Shown here piece by piece: positions 47,728 through 58,695 of a DNA stretch of 64,000 nt. The position numbers and the translations under genes were made by a program. Origin of the DNA: Cristatella mucedo. Taxonomy: Eukaryota; Bryozoa; Phylactolaemata; Cristatellidae. Below the pieces are notes generated by a model. That model made no database searches, had not been told where the DNA came from, and saw nothing but the letters and a program-made list of their open reading frames with translations. The stretch spans positions 365,001 to 429,000 of the forward strand of contig WPIO01000022.1 of assembly GCA_009760855.2 (NCBI GenBank), in the 5' to 3' direction. Position 1 is the stretch's first letter. Each line of letters starts with the position of its first letter.

Positions 47728-47924
47728 ATAGAAAAGGCGTTTGCTCAAGAGGATTCTCGGCTTCGTCCTCCATTTCGCTTCAAGTTAAATATCGATATAT
47801 CAAATTCACAAACTATCACGAGAAAAGCTTGCAACTCATTGCAGCAGCATCAGCAGCTCATTTGGTAGTGACTATTACCCTGTGCTCTCTGACCCTGTGC
47901 CGTCCAAGTTTGAAAAAATATTAA

Positions 47925-48270
47925 TAGTAAATTTGTACAGCACCCTCTGGGAACTTAATCTCTTTCCAAGCAATTTAAAGATGATATAAAGGAAGCACTA
48001 TTAAGCGGTTGATGGTAACATGCCTACATGTCAACAAGCGTAGTGTGTTAAGAGGTACCGTGCACAATGTCAACATGTAAACATGGCTAGTGGTAACGTG
48101 CACAATGCCAGCACCCATGAGCACGAAAAAGACGAAGCGCAATGAAGAATATTAAAAAGTGCACTCCTTTATAAATCAGTTTGCGCTGATTGATTGGGAG
48201 CCCACGAAAGTCCGCGAGAAAGTTGAAGGGAAACAACCGAGGTAGTAGCAATGCTGGAAGTCACACTCAA
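47925..48270 (-). mobile_element. LINE-A-like 3' end, diverged
   Basis: A minus-strand tail (ACAGCACCCTCTGGGAACTT) plus the repeated ATGTCAACA and GGTAACGTGCACAAT blocks of the LINE-A 3' untranslated region. Decayed beyond 48250. Confidence 0.72.
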
Positions 48271-48785
48271 GGCCTATGCGACGCAAATAAATTATTATCT
48301 GCTGGAACCTAAGCTGCACATAAACTTTTTAGCTGGATGAAAAGATCAAAGATTGCTGTGCTGAGCAGTGAGCCGGAGCTGTGATGGAAAGCCTGCTTCA
48401 TATGACGCTATTACGGAGGAGTTGAAATGTCACCCAAACTGCAGGAAAAATATGTAACGTCAAGCAAATGTCAGTAGCAGTTTAGTCGTAGTAGAGTTCT
48501 ACTAGCTGTGAAATGGTTTCCTTTGTCTTCTGAGTAGAAAGCAGATCATAGCAAGGAGTGTGTAATAGTTTCACTTAAATGACTGCTACTTACTCAGGCA
48601 TCCTCAGTACCATCATAGGAAAGATCCCAGAAAAGAGCATTCCCTTTCGCCGCCGAGAATTTTATTGCCAATATTAGCACTACGTGGCTTCGTCTTTTCA
48701 CCCAAATAGAGCCCTACCGATCGTGAACAGTCTGCTGACAGTGCAGCTCTTCTGCAGCGCGTCCGACTACACACTTCAGGGAACA
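48271..48785. other. Unannotated stretch
   Basis: Possibly more decayed LINE sequence. Nothing certain. Confidence 0.35.
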
Positions 48786-48787
48786 AA

Positions 48788-49930
48788 CTTGCCAAAAAAT
48801 ATAAAAAATAAGAACAATAATAGCAATAAAAACTAGTACTTTGCATAGTGCTCTTGCTAATCTGATGCTTTACAACTCGGTGCCAGTGAAGCAATAGCCA
48901 AGAGTTGATGAGAGATGATGATGGAGTGATGATGAAGTCATCTTGCATAGGCAGACGTAGAAAAGTACACAAGAAGACAACACGAAGTGCCTGCGCCGGT
49001 TAGTAGGACCTCTGTTTAGGAGCATGCACTGAATCGTAAGCACGCAAGTAAGCAGCAGCTAAAAAGACGAGTTCACTGGGCTGCATACAGCGGGGCGGAA
49101 CAGATAGGCCTTTAGTTGAGACTAAAATTGTACCTAGTTGGCGAATTTAGGTGGCGACGGAACTAGAAGCAAGTTCCAGACTTTCGGGGTGAGCGAGTTG
49201 AAAGCACGGTCAGCAAGAATTTAAATTTAGTGCGAGGAAGACTGAAAGCCACGGAGAAGGCAATACGAGAGCAACCCGTTTGAACAAGGAGGTCGGATAA
49301 AGCAAGGAGGTCGGATGATAGGCTTTTAAAAGACAATGAAACGACTTGCTGGCCATAGAGAGGATTTTTAAGTCGATGCGATGCTTTACGCCGAGCTGGT
49401 TTGGTCTAGCGGTTACGGTGCTTGCCCCCGACCGAGGTCTGACTGAGGTCGTGGGCTCGAGCCCCGAGGCATATGCGAAGCGCCTGAATAGAGATTAAGT
49501 TCTCTTGGGGCGCTATATAAATGAATTATATATAAATGAATTATATATAAATGAATTATATATTATAGGGAGGCAGCGAAGCTTAGAAAGAAGTGGTAGA
49601 TGTGGCAGCGACCAGGCTGTGACGGCATGCCAGACGAGCGGATTAGTTTTACAACAGTCGCAGCCAATTAAGGACACAGGCCAAAAGTCTTAAATAAAGG
49701 AAATTTTGATAATCTGGACGCGATGTCGCAAAGGCACGACCTAGTTTAGCTGTCACAATCTCGCCTAAGCCAGGCAACCTTGATGGACACAGCTGCCTGG
49801 AGCCTCACTGGCAAGTCACCCAGGCAGCTGATGGCGTTCTCACGTACCCACGGATACAAGAAGCGGCGCCAATGCGCTGCATCGCGACTTCCGGTGCATG
49901 GCAGTATACGCCGGCGCGGAAGAGATGCAC
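48788..49930 (-). mobile_element. LINE-C copy interrupted by a SINE-1
   Basis: Minus strand: an AATAA-rich tail at 48795-48835, a C-terminal block LADRAFNSLTPKVWN near 49150-49200, then, beyond the SINE-1 at 49391-49566, a block AKLGRAFATSRPDYQN near 49720-49760 matching the SRLDYCN position of CR1/L2 LINEs. Frames are broken. Confidence 0.7.
49391..49566 (+). mobile_element. SINE-1, full length, with duplicated 3' tail
   Basis: tRNA-like head GAGCTGGTTTGGTCTAGCGG (A box) and GGTCGTGGGCTCGAGCC (B box), then the LINE-A-like hairpin tail. The end unit AAATGAATTATATAT is repeated three times. Inserted in LINE-C. Confidence 0.9.
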
Positions 49931-49989
49931 TACAGACTCAGCGTTAGACTACTGTCAAGATAGGCACCCTTGATATAGTTAAACTGTTA

Positions 49990-51035
49990 TTAAATAGTTT
50001 ATTTTCCCCGTCGTATGGAATGTTATGTATCACTTCAATTCTGACAATACCTGGCTGTACTTGTACTCTAAAACGCCGGAATCAACTACAGCGACCGAAA
50101 AACTGAACGCTTTGGCCTTGCCGACATTCGATCCTGAATTCTACCCGATTTCTTTAAACCAAACGAGGATACAACCGAACTCCAACTCATTGGACACCCC
50201 AAGCGTGCGGCTGGATTAAGGGACCTTTCTCCTCTCTAATAGGTGATGCTGTCGTGTGACCGTCGCCATGTGCTGGGAATCAGGGTGTCCTCTTTGATGG
50301 CCCGCTTAAAGTGTGAAAGCTTCATTGAGAACATTACGTGTACAGCTATCAATCACATGCTCGATCCATATCTAAGACGAATGTCTGTCTACCACAATGG
50401 CTTACTAAAACTGCAACCTGCTTCCTGGTGTTTCTTTCTTGGCTTGAATACTACAATTTCGGAAGGCTGGGCTACCGTAAAAAAAGTCATTCATCGTCTA
50501 CAGCTGGCGAGGAATATGGCTGCTACGCTAATAAAAAAAATCCCAGGGTTTAGGCCGCATTTCCTTTGCAGAAGATACTGCGCTGGTTCCCGGTTGAGCT
50601 GGTTTGGTTTACTGGTTAAGGTGCTCGCCCCGAGGACCAAGGTCTGACTGAGGTCATGGGCTCGAGTCCTGTGGCATATGAGGCGCCTGAATAGAGATTA
50701 AATTCTCTTGAGTCGCTATACAAATGAATTATATATTATATTATCAGTGGATAGAGCAAAGTTCTTAAGCTATTCCATAAGGCCCGCCATTGGCTTGGCT
50801 TGTTCATACCTTCATACCTGAACGGACAAGACATTAGCCGTTCCATTCCTACGCTTACAGAGCGCAGGCGACAGAAGCTTTTGTTCTGCAGGTCCTAGAC
50901 ATGGAAGTTACTTCTACAATTTTTACGCAACTACATCTAATCTCCTGCTACCGACTATGGCTAATCATTTCCAGCCTTTATGAGCTGCCACTTCCATGCT
51001 ATTCACTGTCTCAACTGCAAAACGGCGCACAGCTA
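49990..51035 (+). mobile_element. LINE-B copy interrupted by a SINE-1
   Basis: Plus strand: a catalytic region with YADDTQ decayed to FNSDNTWLYLY, an ATEKLNAL block, a region ending LARNMAATL, then the SINE-1, then DNKLAVPF-type C-terminus in broken frames (50820-50960) and CTCAACTGC near 51010. Confidence 0.8.
50594..50748 (+). mobile_element. SINE-1, full length, nested in LINE-B
   Basis: GAGCTGGTTTGGTTTACTGG head, GGTCATGGGCTCGAGTCC B box, hairpin tail and AATGAATTATATATTATAT end. Confidence 0.88.
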
Positions 51036-51760
51036 GATCGGCTATGTACACTACATAGACTCTGACTCTGCCGAAATATTCCTTAATTTTTGTGACGGAG
51101 AACCGGCTATGTGACAATCCATGGTTAGAGATCATAAAGACCCAAGTCGTGTGATTGGGAGTCAGTTAAAATCGAGGCGTTTAGCCAGGAAAGAGTTTGC
51201 ATTGTTCAGTGGTGCCTTATGCGCCTTACTGGAGTCGTAAGTCGTAGCTGATGTTGGGCATATGTAACCCTCCACAGCTGTCGAATAGAATTGAAATTCT
51301 CTACACTATGGATATGGACTTGCTAAAGCATAAAGCATGAGCAATCCTCATAGCTACTGTGTTCCGTCCCTGCCATCTATATACATGTGTGCACGTGGGC
51401 GCTCACGAGTTTGTATTGGCAGCGCTCCTAGAAGCTGCTAGCCGCAGTACCACGCTCAGGGCTTCACCGCTATTTGTCCCGCGTTGGCAAAGACCACAGC
51501 ACGGATACAAACGCGCTGTTCGCGCCCTAGGATTATTGCAGATGCCTCCACATCCCGTTTGTAACTGCTGTAACAACTCTGGAGCCACAATCACAGACAA
51601 TAGCCTGCATGTAGCGGCTAATACGGCAAGTGACTTCCAAACCGACTCATTGATCACATGATGCACTTGCAGGCGCTCGCGCTCAGCGCTAGGACTCGCC
51701 GACCGGCCGACCGTTGCTCCAAGAGAGAGAGAGAGAGCGAGCGAGCGAGCGAGACTGCGG
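51036..51760. other. Unannotated stretch
   Basis: No gene recognised. A GAGCGAGC microsatellite lies at 51720-51752 just before the next SINE-1. Confidence 0.45.
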
Positions 51761-51761
51761 T

Positions 51762-51912
51762 CCGGACCACCCGCGGTTAAGGTGCTCTCGCCCCGAGGAC
51801 CAAGGTCTGGCTGAGGTCGTGGGCTCGAGCCCCGAGGCATATGTGAAGCGCCTAAATAGAGATAAAGTTCTCTCGGGGCGCTATACAAATGAATTATATT
51901 TATTTATTTATT
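51762..51912 (+). mobile_element. SINE-1, head slightly truncated
   Basis: GCGGTTAAGGTGCTCTCGCC, B box GGTCGTGGGCTCGAGCC, hairpin tail and AATGAATTATATTTATTTATT end. Confidence 0.87.
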
Positions 51913-52131
51913 CACTATAGCGGCAACATCGTAATGTGGGCGTGTCATCGCCATCAAGTAGTTCTGCCCCCAGCCGACATTCTGTCCGCCCGCCCGCCAG
52001 CCGGGCGCGTTCCTTGTTGGCACGTGACGTGTTCCTTGCCGCGAAATTCACTTTATGCCAGTGCGTCGGCCTGTACGCACGCTATCTACTCTCTTCTCAC
52101 CACGTGGTCCGGAGTAGCACGCACCCTAGTT

Positions 52132-52352
52132 TGACATTCTCTAAGCGGCAGGTGCACGATACCACACAGAACACCGAAGCGGGCTCAAAGACGTTTATTC
52201 ATAGGGACGCCGCAGCGGGCCAGTACGCGACTGCCCGCCCGGCATCCTCGAACTGACCCTCGGGCCTTTGGCGCCCGTTACCTATATGCCACTGTCATAC
52301 ATCGCAGCATCCCATAATCCAACGACAGTGTCATAATCTCAAAATAACCACA
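52132..52352 (-). repeat. 3' LTR of the compact element
   Basis: Downstream LTR in minus orientation, adjacent to the AAGGGGAA polypurine tract. AATAAACGTC lies near its middle. Confidence 0.85.
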
Positions 52353-52779
52353 TTCCCCTTGATCTCAAGATCAAATGGAGCAACAAAAACATGACATTAC
52401 AACAGTGCAATAATAGCACATCCCGCCCTGAGCTGCCTTCTCATCTAGTACTAGAGGCTAGGTAACGGCCGCTCTGAGGAGGCAAGTGAAAGCACGGCCT
52501 TTGCTAACTTGCCGGCTATGTGTGGCTCAAGCTTTGCCGCGTTGCCGAGCCACACATCTTTCCACCGCAAAAACTGTCTCCAATGCAGTACCAGTCTCTG
52601 CCACTGTACGGAGCTTCCGGGCATTCGCCCGCTAACGCCGGCCGCTGTCTTCGGGACTGCAACCGCGGGTGTCACCTCTCGCGCGTCTCCCGTGAGGCTG
52701 ATGCCTCGAGCCTCGGCTCCCGTACGCCGCTGCCTCGAGCCGCTCCTTCGGCCGCTCCTGCGCCGCTGCCTTTGGTCGT

Positions 52780-53065
52780 GTCGTCTGTTCGCACAGCAGA
52801 GAGCTCTCCAGCCGATGCCCAACACCGACAGTTTATTACCAACGCACGGAGCCCCAGAGCGCACGGCTCCCCTCCGCCCCTACTCTCGCTCGACTCCCCC
52901 TCCTCCACTGCTCCAGTCCACCATCTTGCCACCAGCGGGTTACCAGCTTGTGTCCATACCACATCACAGGCGGACCGCAGCTGTGCACCGGCCGACCCTG
53001 ATGGTGAATCCACTATCTGGCCACCGGCGGGTTACTGGCCCGTGTCCACCCCACATCACAGGCTC
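52780..53065 (-). repeat. Duplicated internal module of the LTR element
   Basis: Two tandem copies of a block with CACATCACAGG, GTGTCCA.ACC and GGTTAC (52933-52980 and 53018-53065), beside an AATAAACTGTCGGTGTTGG module. The same modules occur once each at 45.44-45.71 kb on the plus strand. They look like parts of another LTR trapped in this element. Confidence 0.62.
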
Positions 53066-53343
53066 ATCAGAGGAGCCGGCATACACTCGAACTGCAGGTC
53101 GCTCGGCGTACAACCTGTCGCGCCTCCTCGATGGGCGTTCTGCTCGCGTCTTCTGCTGGGCCCTCGCCCGTTTCCTCCACCAGCAGTTCGGAAACCGAGG
53201 CGACCACGATATGTGCCACCATCTGGTGCTGCCACTCCTCGGTCTTCGCCTCCAAGAGCTCGGCATGCATCTCGTGTGCCTTCTCGGCGAGCGTCTCGCC
53301 CGCCTCCTTGGCGGGCGCTTCACGCACTTCCGCCGACGGAGAC

Positions 53344-53965
53344 TCACTGCCACACCAGCTCTATCTCACTCTCTACTAGTGCTTTCCCAGCCGCTGCCAC
53401 ATCTCTGGCAGACACAGCCTTCTCTCGGCCGGACGTTGCCGTCTCTCTTCCGGACGCTACTGCTTCTCTTCCGGACGCTGCCGCCTCTGTGCTGGATGCC
53501 TCCGCCTCGCTCGTGGACTCTGTCACCGTCTCTGCCGCCGCCTCTGCGGGCTCCACCGGCGTCTCTGCTGGCTCTGCCTTCGTCGTCTGGCACACCGCGT
53601 GCGATTGTTGCTGCCGCTTCCGGTCGCTCATGTCGGCCTCCTCAGTCCGACTAGCGTTTACCAAATCCGAGCGCAGCGGCCGCAATTTACCGGCCTCCAC
53701 CCCCATAAGCTTCTTCGCTATCGCCTCCGCTTTCCTGGCACTCTGCAAGTCCGAAGCCTCTCCTCACCTTCAGGGCTTGCAAATACCTTCACAAGTGTTG
53801 CACGCAGCTGGGCGTAGTCCTCTTGCGCCGAGTCAGGACGGGTCGCAGCAAACGTTAATGCACCGCCTGCCAGGAACACAAATATATAAACGTGCCACAA
53901 AGCTGGATCGACACCTCTTTCGTTAAGTCTCCTCTCCGGGTCGAGCAGCAAGCTTACGAAATCGT
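53344..53965 (-). pseudogene. Gag-like coding region, frame-shifted
   Basis: Minus strand from about 53965: DDFVSLLLDPERRLNERG, PALWHVYIF, LAGGALTFAATRPDS, then LRATLVKVFASPEGEE. After a frame change near 53745 it continues SARKAEAIAKKLMG and an acidic, Ala/Glu-rich coiled-coil-like stretch with five- to ten-residue repeats (SGRE..A). It stops at 53344; another frame (53067-53327) continues with EETLAEKAHEMH-type acidic sequence. No zinc knuckle was seen. The homologous domain in the 45.7-kb element shows that this is a real protein domain. Confidence 0.68.
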
Positions 53966-54040
53966 CCTCGACGTGCTAGTATTCCAGCATAATCTCCTGG
54001 CGGGGCCGCCGTGCCGCTTCTGCCGAAATAGCTTGTAGTT

Positions 54041-54266
54041 TGACATTCTCCAAGCGGCATGTACGCGATACCACACAGAACACCGAAGCGGGCTCAAAGA
54101 CGTTTATTCACACGGACGCCGCAGTGGGCCAATACGCGACTGCCCACCCGGCGTCCTCGAACTGACCCTCGGGCCTTTGGCGCCCGTTACTTGTATATTA
54201 TATACCACTGCCATAAATTGAAACAGCCCATAATCCAATGACAGTCATAATTTCAAAATAACCACA
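54041..54266 (-). repeat. 5' LTR of the compact element
   Basis: Upstream LTR in minus orientation, 226 bp. The TATA-like TATATAATATA is at about 54194-54204. Confidence 0.85.
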
Positions 54267-55310
54267 CATACGACGGCTACTACTATCAGTATGTACGCTC
54301 GCTCGCTTGTGTTGCCTATATGGGATACAATACAGCCATCGTCGACAACGCAACAACTCGCTTCTGGGGGCCTTCACTCTTCGTCGCGCCGCCACCGTGC
54401 GCCCACGAGCCCCTAACAAAAGTCGTACAGTAGTCTTGTTCATAAAAAATCATAAATCGCGCAACCGCCTGCACTCGGCAGCAAAAGAAAATTGCTTGCA
54501 GCAGGACGCAAACCCACGACCCCAGGGTCGTAAAGTACGAGCGCCCGACCCGTGGGGGCTAAGGCTCATGGGGTTGGTCATTTGAGTTCAGCCGCTGAGC
54601 GCTGGCACCCTTGCGATGTACGCCGGCGAGCGAAAGACTTTCCACTCTTCACTGCGCCGTGGGAAAGCATCGCCGTAGCAGTCGACTGACAGCGTGACTA
54701 TGCGTGACGTCGGTATATGCAACTACAACAAGACAAAGTCACAAAGACTGAGTGGGCTGTGAAGCTGGAAAGTTGTCTATGCTTTGCTTAAGAGGATAAA
54801 GACAAAGTGAAGACTTTGGCGGACAACGAAGCTCCGCAAAGTCTCCTCACTAGTCAGTGTAGCGGATCGCACGATGCAGAGAAGCCTGCGGTTAGTCAAA
54901 GTAGTCTGATTCGTCTCACCGAAGCGTTGCCTCGGTAATGTTAATTTGCTTTCGCTTGTCACCGGTCTTCCGATTCGGTCTTTTGCTGCTTGATATGGCG
55001 TCGTCCAAGTAAACAATAGACCCTGCCTCACTTTGGAAGTCTTTTTGGCATAACAGCTAGAGGACGAACAAGGACTCACGAATAGCCAAGCTGGTTAGAT
55101 GTAAGAGATCCGGAGAATGACTCAAAACACCAGATTGGCGCTGCTGTCTGAATAATATCCAAAGAATACCACGAAAGCTGCCGCACACCGGTACACTATT
55201 AAACAAATGATGGCTGACAGGCCTGTGAACAATGATGGCTGCTCTGTGCCACCAAGGTCAAGTAGCTGAAGTGAGCCTCCTACTAAGAGTGTTGTAATGG
55301 TACTCTAGCC
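54267..55310. other. Unannotated stretch
   Basis: A tRNA-like B box on the minus strand (GGTCGTGGGTTTGCGTCC, about 54505-54525) suggests another old SINE head. No gene recognised. Confidence 0.4.
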
Positions 55311-55334
55311 TGTTATTGCAATGAGCCAGTGCCG

Positions 55335-55970
55335 TTTTTTTAAGAGAATCGGGAATACACGGTTCACTAGGCCACTGCAGCTGACTATGAATATGGCTGC
55401 AAGGCTAGTCTTAAAGTCCCAGAGGTTTGACTACGTGTCTCCTTTGCTGAAAGAGCTAGGATGGTTGCCGGTTGAGCAACGGATACACAGCAAAGTTCTT
55501 ACGCTGACCCACAAGGCCCGCCTCGGCTTGGCTCCTCCATACCTAGCTGAACTGCTGCACCAGTTTCAACCTCCTCGTGCCCTCAGGTCCTGTGTAGACA
55601 ATAAATTAGCTGTTTCATTCCTCGGGCTTAAAGACCGTTGGCGACAGAAGTTGTAGCTCTGTAGGTCCTAGACTGTGGAACTCGCCTCCACAATTCTCAC
55701 GCAACGACAACTACTCTCCTACTGCCGACTATGGCTCATCCTTTTCAGCGGTCGTGAGCTGCTACTTTCATGCTACTCACTACCTCAACTGCTCTCCTGA
55801 CTCTGCTACGCTTCGCAATTTCTCTTTGTTGCGTGAGACGAAGTCTGTTGGCTACCGAATGCGTACCAAAAGCCGCTTAGGCTGTGAGTGTGCTATACAA
55901 AACTCTCCGGCGTAACACCCACATAGTCTTCATGGCTTTGTGGAGTTGCAGACGGAGATACATTACAATC
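55335..55970 (+). mobile_element. LINE-B 3' end
   Basis: Open frame with NMAARLVLKSQRFDYVSPLL, LGWLPVEQRIHSKVL and VDNKLAVSFLGL, stopping early at 55656. LNSPPQFSRNDN-type C-terminus, 3' untranslated region and a single ACATTACA end follow. Closely related to 18465-19100. Confidence 0.9.
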
Positions 55971-56920
55971 TTATACATTCATGGCGAATCTTGTCGAATC
56001 GATCATCCCGATGGCCTCTACGCATACAGTCTACCATTTCGATGGGATCCGTAAGGTTCGTATTTGTCGTCGGGACGAACGTAATTCCGCTCCTGCTGAG
56101 GTGCAGTAGATTTGTTCATTGCTTTAGAGCATCAAATTTGAGCACGTGCGGCCGCAAACAAGAGTCCGGGAGCAAGAGTCAAGACCTTGACATTAAGTTT
56201 AACCAGCGTAGCCGACTCAGTGTGCCCTCCCGCCGCCCGTTCAGCTAGCTTAACCGCTCTGTCGAACGTGCGACGCGACAAGCTGCCGGAAGCGAAAGAT
56301 GGCCATCAGCTGCCGACAGACCAGCGCCGCCCCGCCTATCATTTGTTCTGCGCTTCGTTAGCCTAACGGATCGTGCTAGTGCACGTGCTGCGGGCGTGTC
56401 GGCTCATTTTACCGCCATTTTTCTACTCGTAAGTACGGACGTACGCAGTAAAGTTTGAGTACTCTAAACTCACGAAAGAAGCAGTTTTGCAATTTAGTTA
56501 TCGCGTTAGATGAGCACCAACAATACTGCGTGAACCAAGACGGTCAGAGATATCAATCGGCTTTCATCGCAAGATGCACACGCAGGCGTGCACCTCCCAC
56601 TGAAAATTGCGAAATCCTTTGATGATTTTGGCTCATTACATTAGCGTTACACGTGAGGAAAAGTCAGTTTTTTTATCGCCGTTCAGCTTACAAAGTGACT
56701 CTCACCCAGATACTATTTCCTGTAATGCTGAGTTCGCTATTTTTGGCACTTGCCCGAGCAAGCGACTGTGAGAGTTCGGCGCTAACTTCGGCTGCGTGTC
56801 GTCGGCATAGAAGTGGCAGCGGCGTGTGACGCCACAATCGCCCGAATCAGCTCGAGATGAGCCGTGCAGACGGGTAGCAAAGCGGCAGGGGGGACTCTGA
56901 AAATGATTGTAGTGCTAAGT
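55971..56920. other. Unannotated stretch
   Basis: Partly CpG-rich near 56220-56420. No exon recognised. Confidence 0.4.
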
Positions 56921-56924
56921 GCAA

Positions 56925-57862
56925 AAAATAATAATACTAATAATAACAAAAATTTGTTTACGCGTCTTAAGAGGGCTTCTTCTCTATCCACGTGCTTTGC
57001 AGCTCGCTGCAACAGAGTCAATGGCCGTGGTTGAGTGACGTGGACAGTGTCAAACATGCAAAAGCAAGCAAGTATCATGCTTAGGCCAGTATGCTCAAGC
57101 AAACACAAAGAGACTAATGGCCTAGATAAAAGAGCTTTAGAAGCTAGATAAAAGCATAAGCTAGATAAAGCACTTTAGAAAAGCCGACAGGGGCTCACTG
57201 GGATGAAGGGAGAGCTTGCAATAACAGATGCTTCTATAGATGAGAACTTAAAGATGCAAGGTCGTTGCAGGCTGTGACGGTCGCTGGAAACGAGTTATAA
57301 ACTTTCGGTGCATTCGAGCTGAAGGCTTGACCACCACAAGATTTCAATTTAGTGTGAAGACGGCAAGATGACTGTATGCTGAGTAGCGGATGGTACGACA
57401 GGGCACGCGACTGGAGGAGCGAGAGTTCGATTGGATCGATTGGCTGATGCAAGCGAGTGAAGCGGCTTGTAAGCCAGACAGAGGATCTTGACATCTTGAT
57501 TCAATGCTTGAAAGGGAGCAAGTGAAGTTCAGACAGAAGTTGCTTGATGTGCCGAGGCAGCAACGCCGTTGACGACAGACCAGACGTAGACCACCGACGT
57601 TTGCTCTAATGGCTGGTTATTACGAGTGCATGCCGAGAGTCCTGAATAATGAGAACTGCAGGAATATAGACGCGATATCACAAACAAATGAGCTAGGTTG
57701 GCAATCGTACTCTTATCTAAGCAAGCCCCGATTTGGTCGATGCTCCTTAGCTGAAAGTAGCCCGACTTGACTGGAAGGAATTCACTCACCCAATGACAAG
57801 TCGCTACGGAATAGCATGCCCAGACTGCAGGCAGACGTCGCGCTAGTAATTCTGGATAGACC
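56925..57862 (-). mobile_element. LINE-C copy
   Basis: Minus strand from 57862: STIANLAHLFVISRLYSCSS, ALNQDVKILCLAYKPLHSLA (frame-shifted), RALSYHPLLSIQSSCRLHTK, then SCGGQAFSSNAPKVYNSFPA. The 3' untranslated region runs to an ATAATAATACTAATAAT tail at 56930-56950. It is the most complete LINE-C end here. Confidence 0.85.
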
Positions 57863-57889
57863 AATTCTGAGGGTGATACCTTTTTTGTT

Positions 57890-58285
57890 TTGCGGGTCTT
57901 AGACTGTGAAGCTCACTTCCGCAATTCTTATGCAACCACGTGTACTTTCCTGATGTATATAGTGGCATATTGATTCTAGACGTCCCAAGCTGCTACTTCC
58001 TTCATGGAATGCTCTCATGACTCACTTAATAATAATAATAATGCACTTGATAAAGCGCCCTCAGAGAACTTAATCTCTCTCTAGGCGCTTATGCTTCTCA
58101 TTTGCTCTTTTTTTGTGAAATGAAGTCTGTCGGCTGCAGTTGGCTGTTGGCTGCCGCATGAGTATCCGAAAGCCGTTTAGGCTTTGTGATCGCTGTAAGC
58201 AACCCTCGAGCCTAAGAACAACTGAGTCTTCATGACTCGGTGTAGTTATAGAAGAAGATGCATTCCATTCCATCTACACTCTGAA
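57890..58285 (+). mobile_element. LINE-B 3' end split by a short LINE-A stub
   Basis: GGTCTTAGACTGTGAAGCTC and ATTCTTATGCAACCACG (C-terminal part), then after the LINE-A stub TGAAATGAAGTCTGTCGGCT and AAAGCCGTTTAGGCT, ending GCATTCCATTCCAT. Confidence 0.78.
58029..58092 (-). mobile_element. 64-bp LINE-A stub
   Basis: Only the TAATAATAATAATAAT tail and the hairpin (GCGCCCTCAGAGAACTTAAT with CTAGGCGCTT) are present, inserted into LINE-B. It is either an extreme 5' truncation or a template-switch product. Confidence 0.85.
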
Positions 58286-58289
58286 ATTT

Positions 58290-58545
58290 CTCACTTCACT
58301 GAGCTCTGACCTAACCATTTTAGCACTATGCCAGTAAAAGCTAGGCGTGTGGAGGGGTGCTCCCCAGAAGAACCTGGTGGTCAATAGTGTCGAATGCTGC
58401 TCACAGATCTAGGGGTACCAGCAGAGAGGCACTGTCCTAATCAAAGTTGTTGAGGAGGTCATTGTTAACACGAAGCAGAGCCGCTTCCTAGGAATGATTA
58501 GCTCTCAAACCCGATTTTAAGTTTCCTGCAAGTCCTGATGAATAG
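58290..58545 (-). mobile_element. LINE reverse transcriptase motif A fragment
   Basis: On the minus strand it encodes a GFES..S block and LLVPLDL.AAFDTIDHQVLL, the motif A region of a CR1/L2-type reverse transcriptase, then decays. The family cannot be assigned. Confidence 0.72.
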
Positions 58546-58547
58546 AC

Positions 58548-58695
58548 ATACAATTCATTTGTATAGCGCCCTACCTAAGAGAACTTAATCTCTATTCAGG
58601 CGCTTCACATATGCCACGGGGCTCGATCCCACGACCTCAGCCAGACCTTGGTCGGGGCGAGCACCTTAACCGCTGGACCAAACAAGCTCGGCGGA
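58548..58695 (-). mobile_element. SINE-1, full length
   Basis: Minus-strand copy: GCCGAGCTTGTTTGGTCCAG head, GGTCGTGGGATCGAGCC B box and hairpin tail with a 4-bp duplication (CCTACCTAAG). Confidence 0.87.

Larger units (their letters stand above)
52132..54266 (-). mobile_element. Compact LTR retrotransposon with gag-like coding only
   Basis: Two direct repeats (52132-52352 and 54041-54266), about 88% alike by eye, frame a 1.7-kb interior. On the minus strand the repeat starts TGTGG and ends TGTCA (the match continues a further 5 bp), with a TATATAATATA box and an AATAAA signal (54103-54108 and 52194-52199). A polypurine AAGGGGAA (52353-52360) directly precedes the 3' LTR, which fixes the orientation. 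The interior has a gag-like frame and no reverse transcriptase, protease or integrase motif. A standard tRNA primer site and a clear target-site duplication were not found. Confidence 0.82.

Noticed and set aside
49391-49470. Functional tRNA gene
   Set aside because: A and B boxes are present but no cloverleaf can be completed; the unit recurs with a fixed LINE-like tail, so it is a SINE.
52520-53926. 468-codon plus-strand open frame, Pro/Ser-rich
   Set aside because: Antisense to the gag-like frame of the minus-strand LTR element, whose polypurine tract and LTR signals fix its orientation.
52127-54271. Target-site duplication of the LTR element
   Set aside because: CACCC on the left and CATAC on the right do not match, so integration boundaries cannot be confirmed this way.
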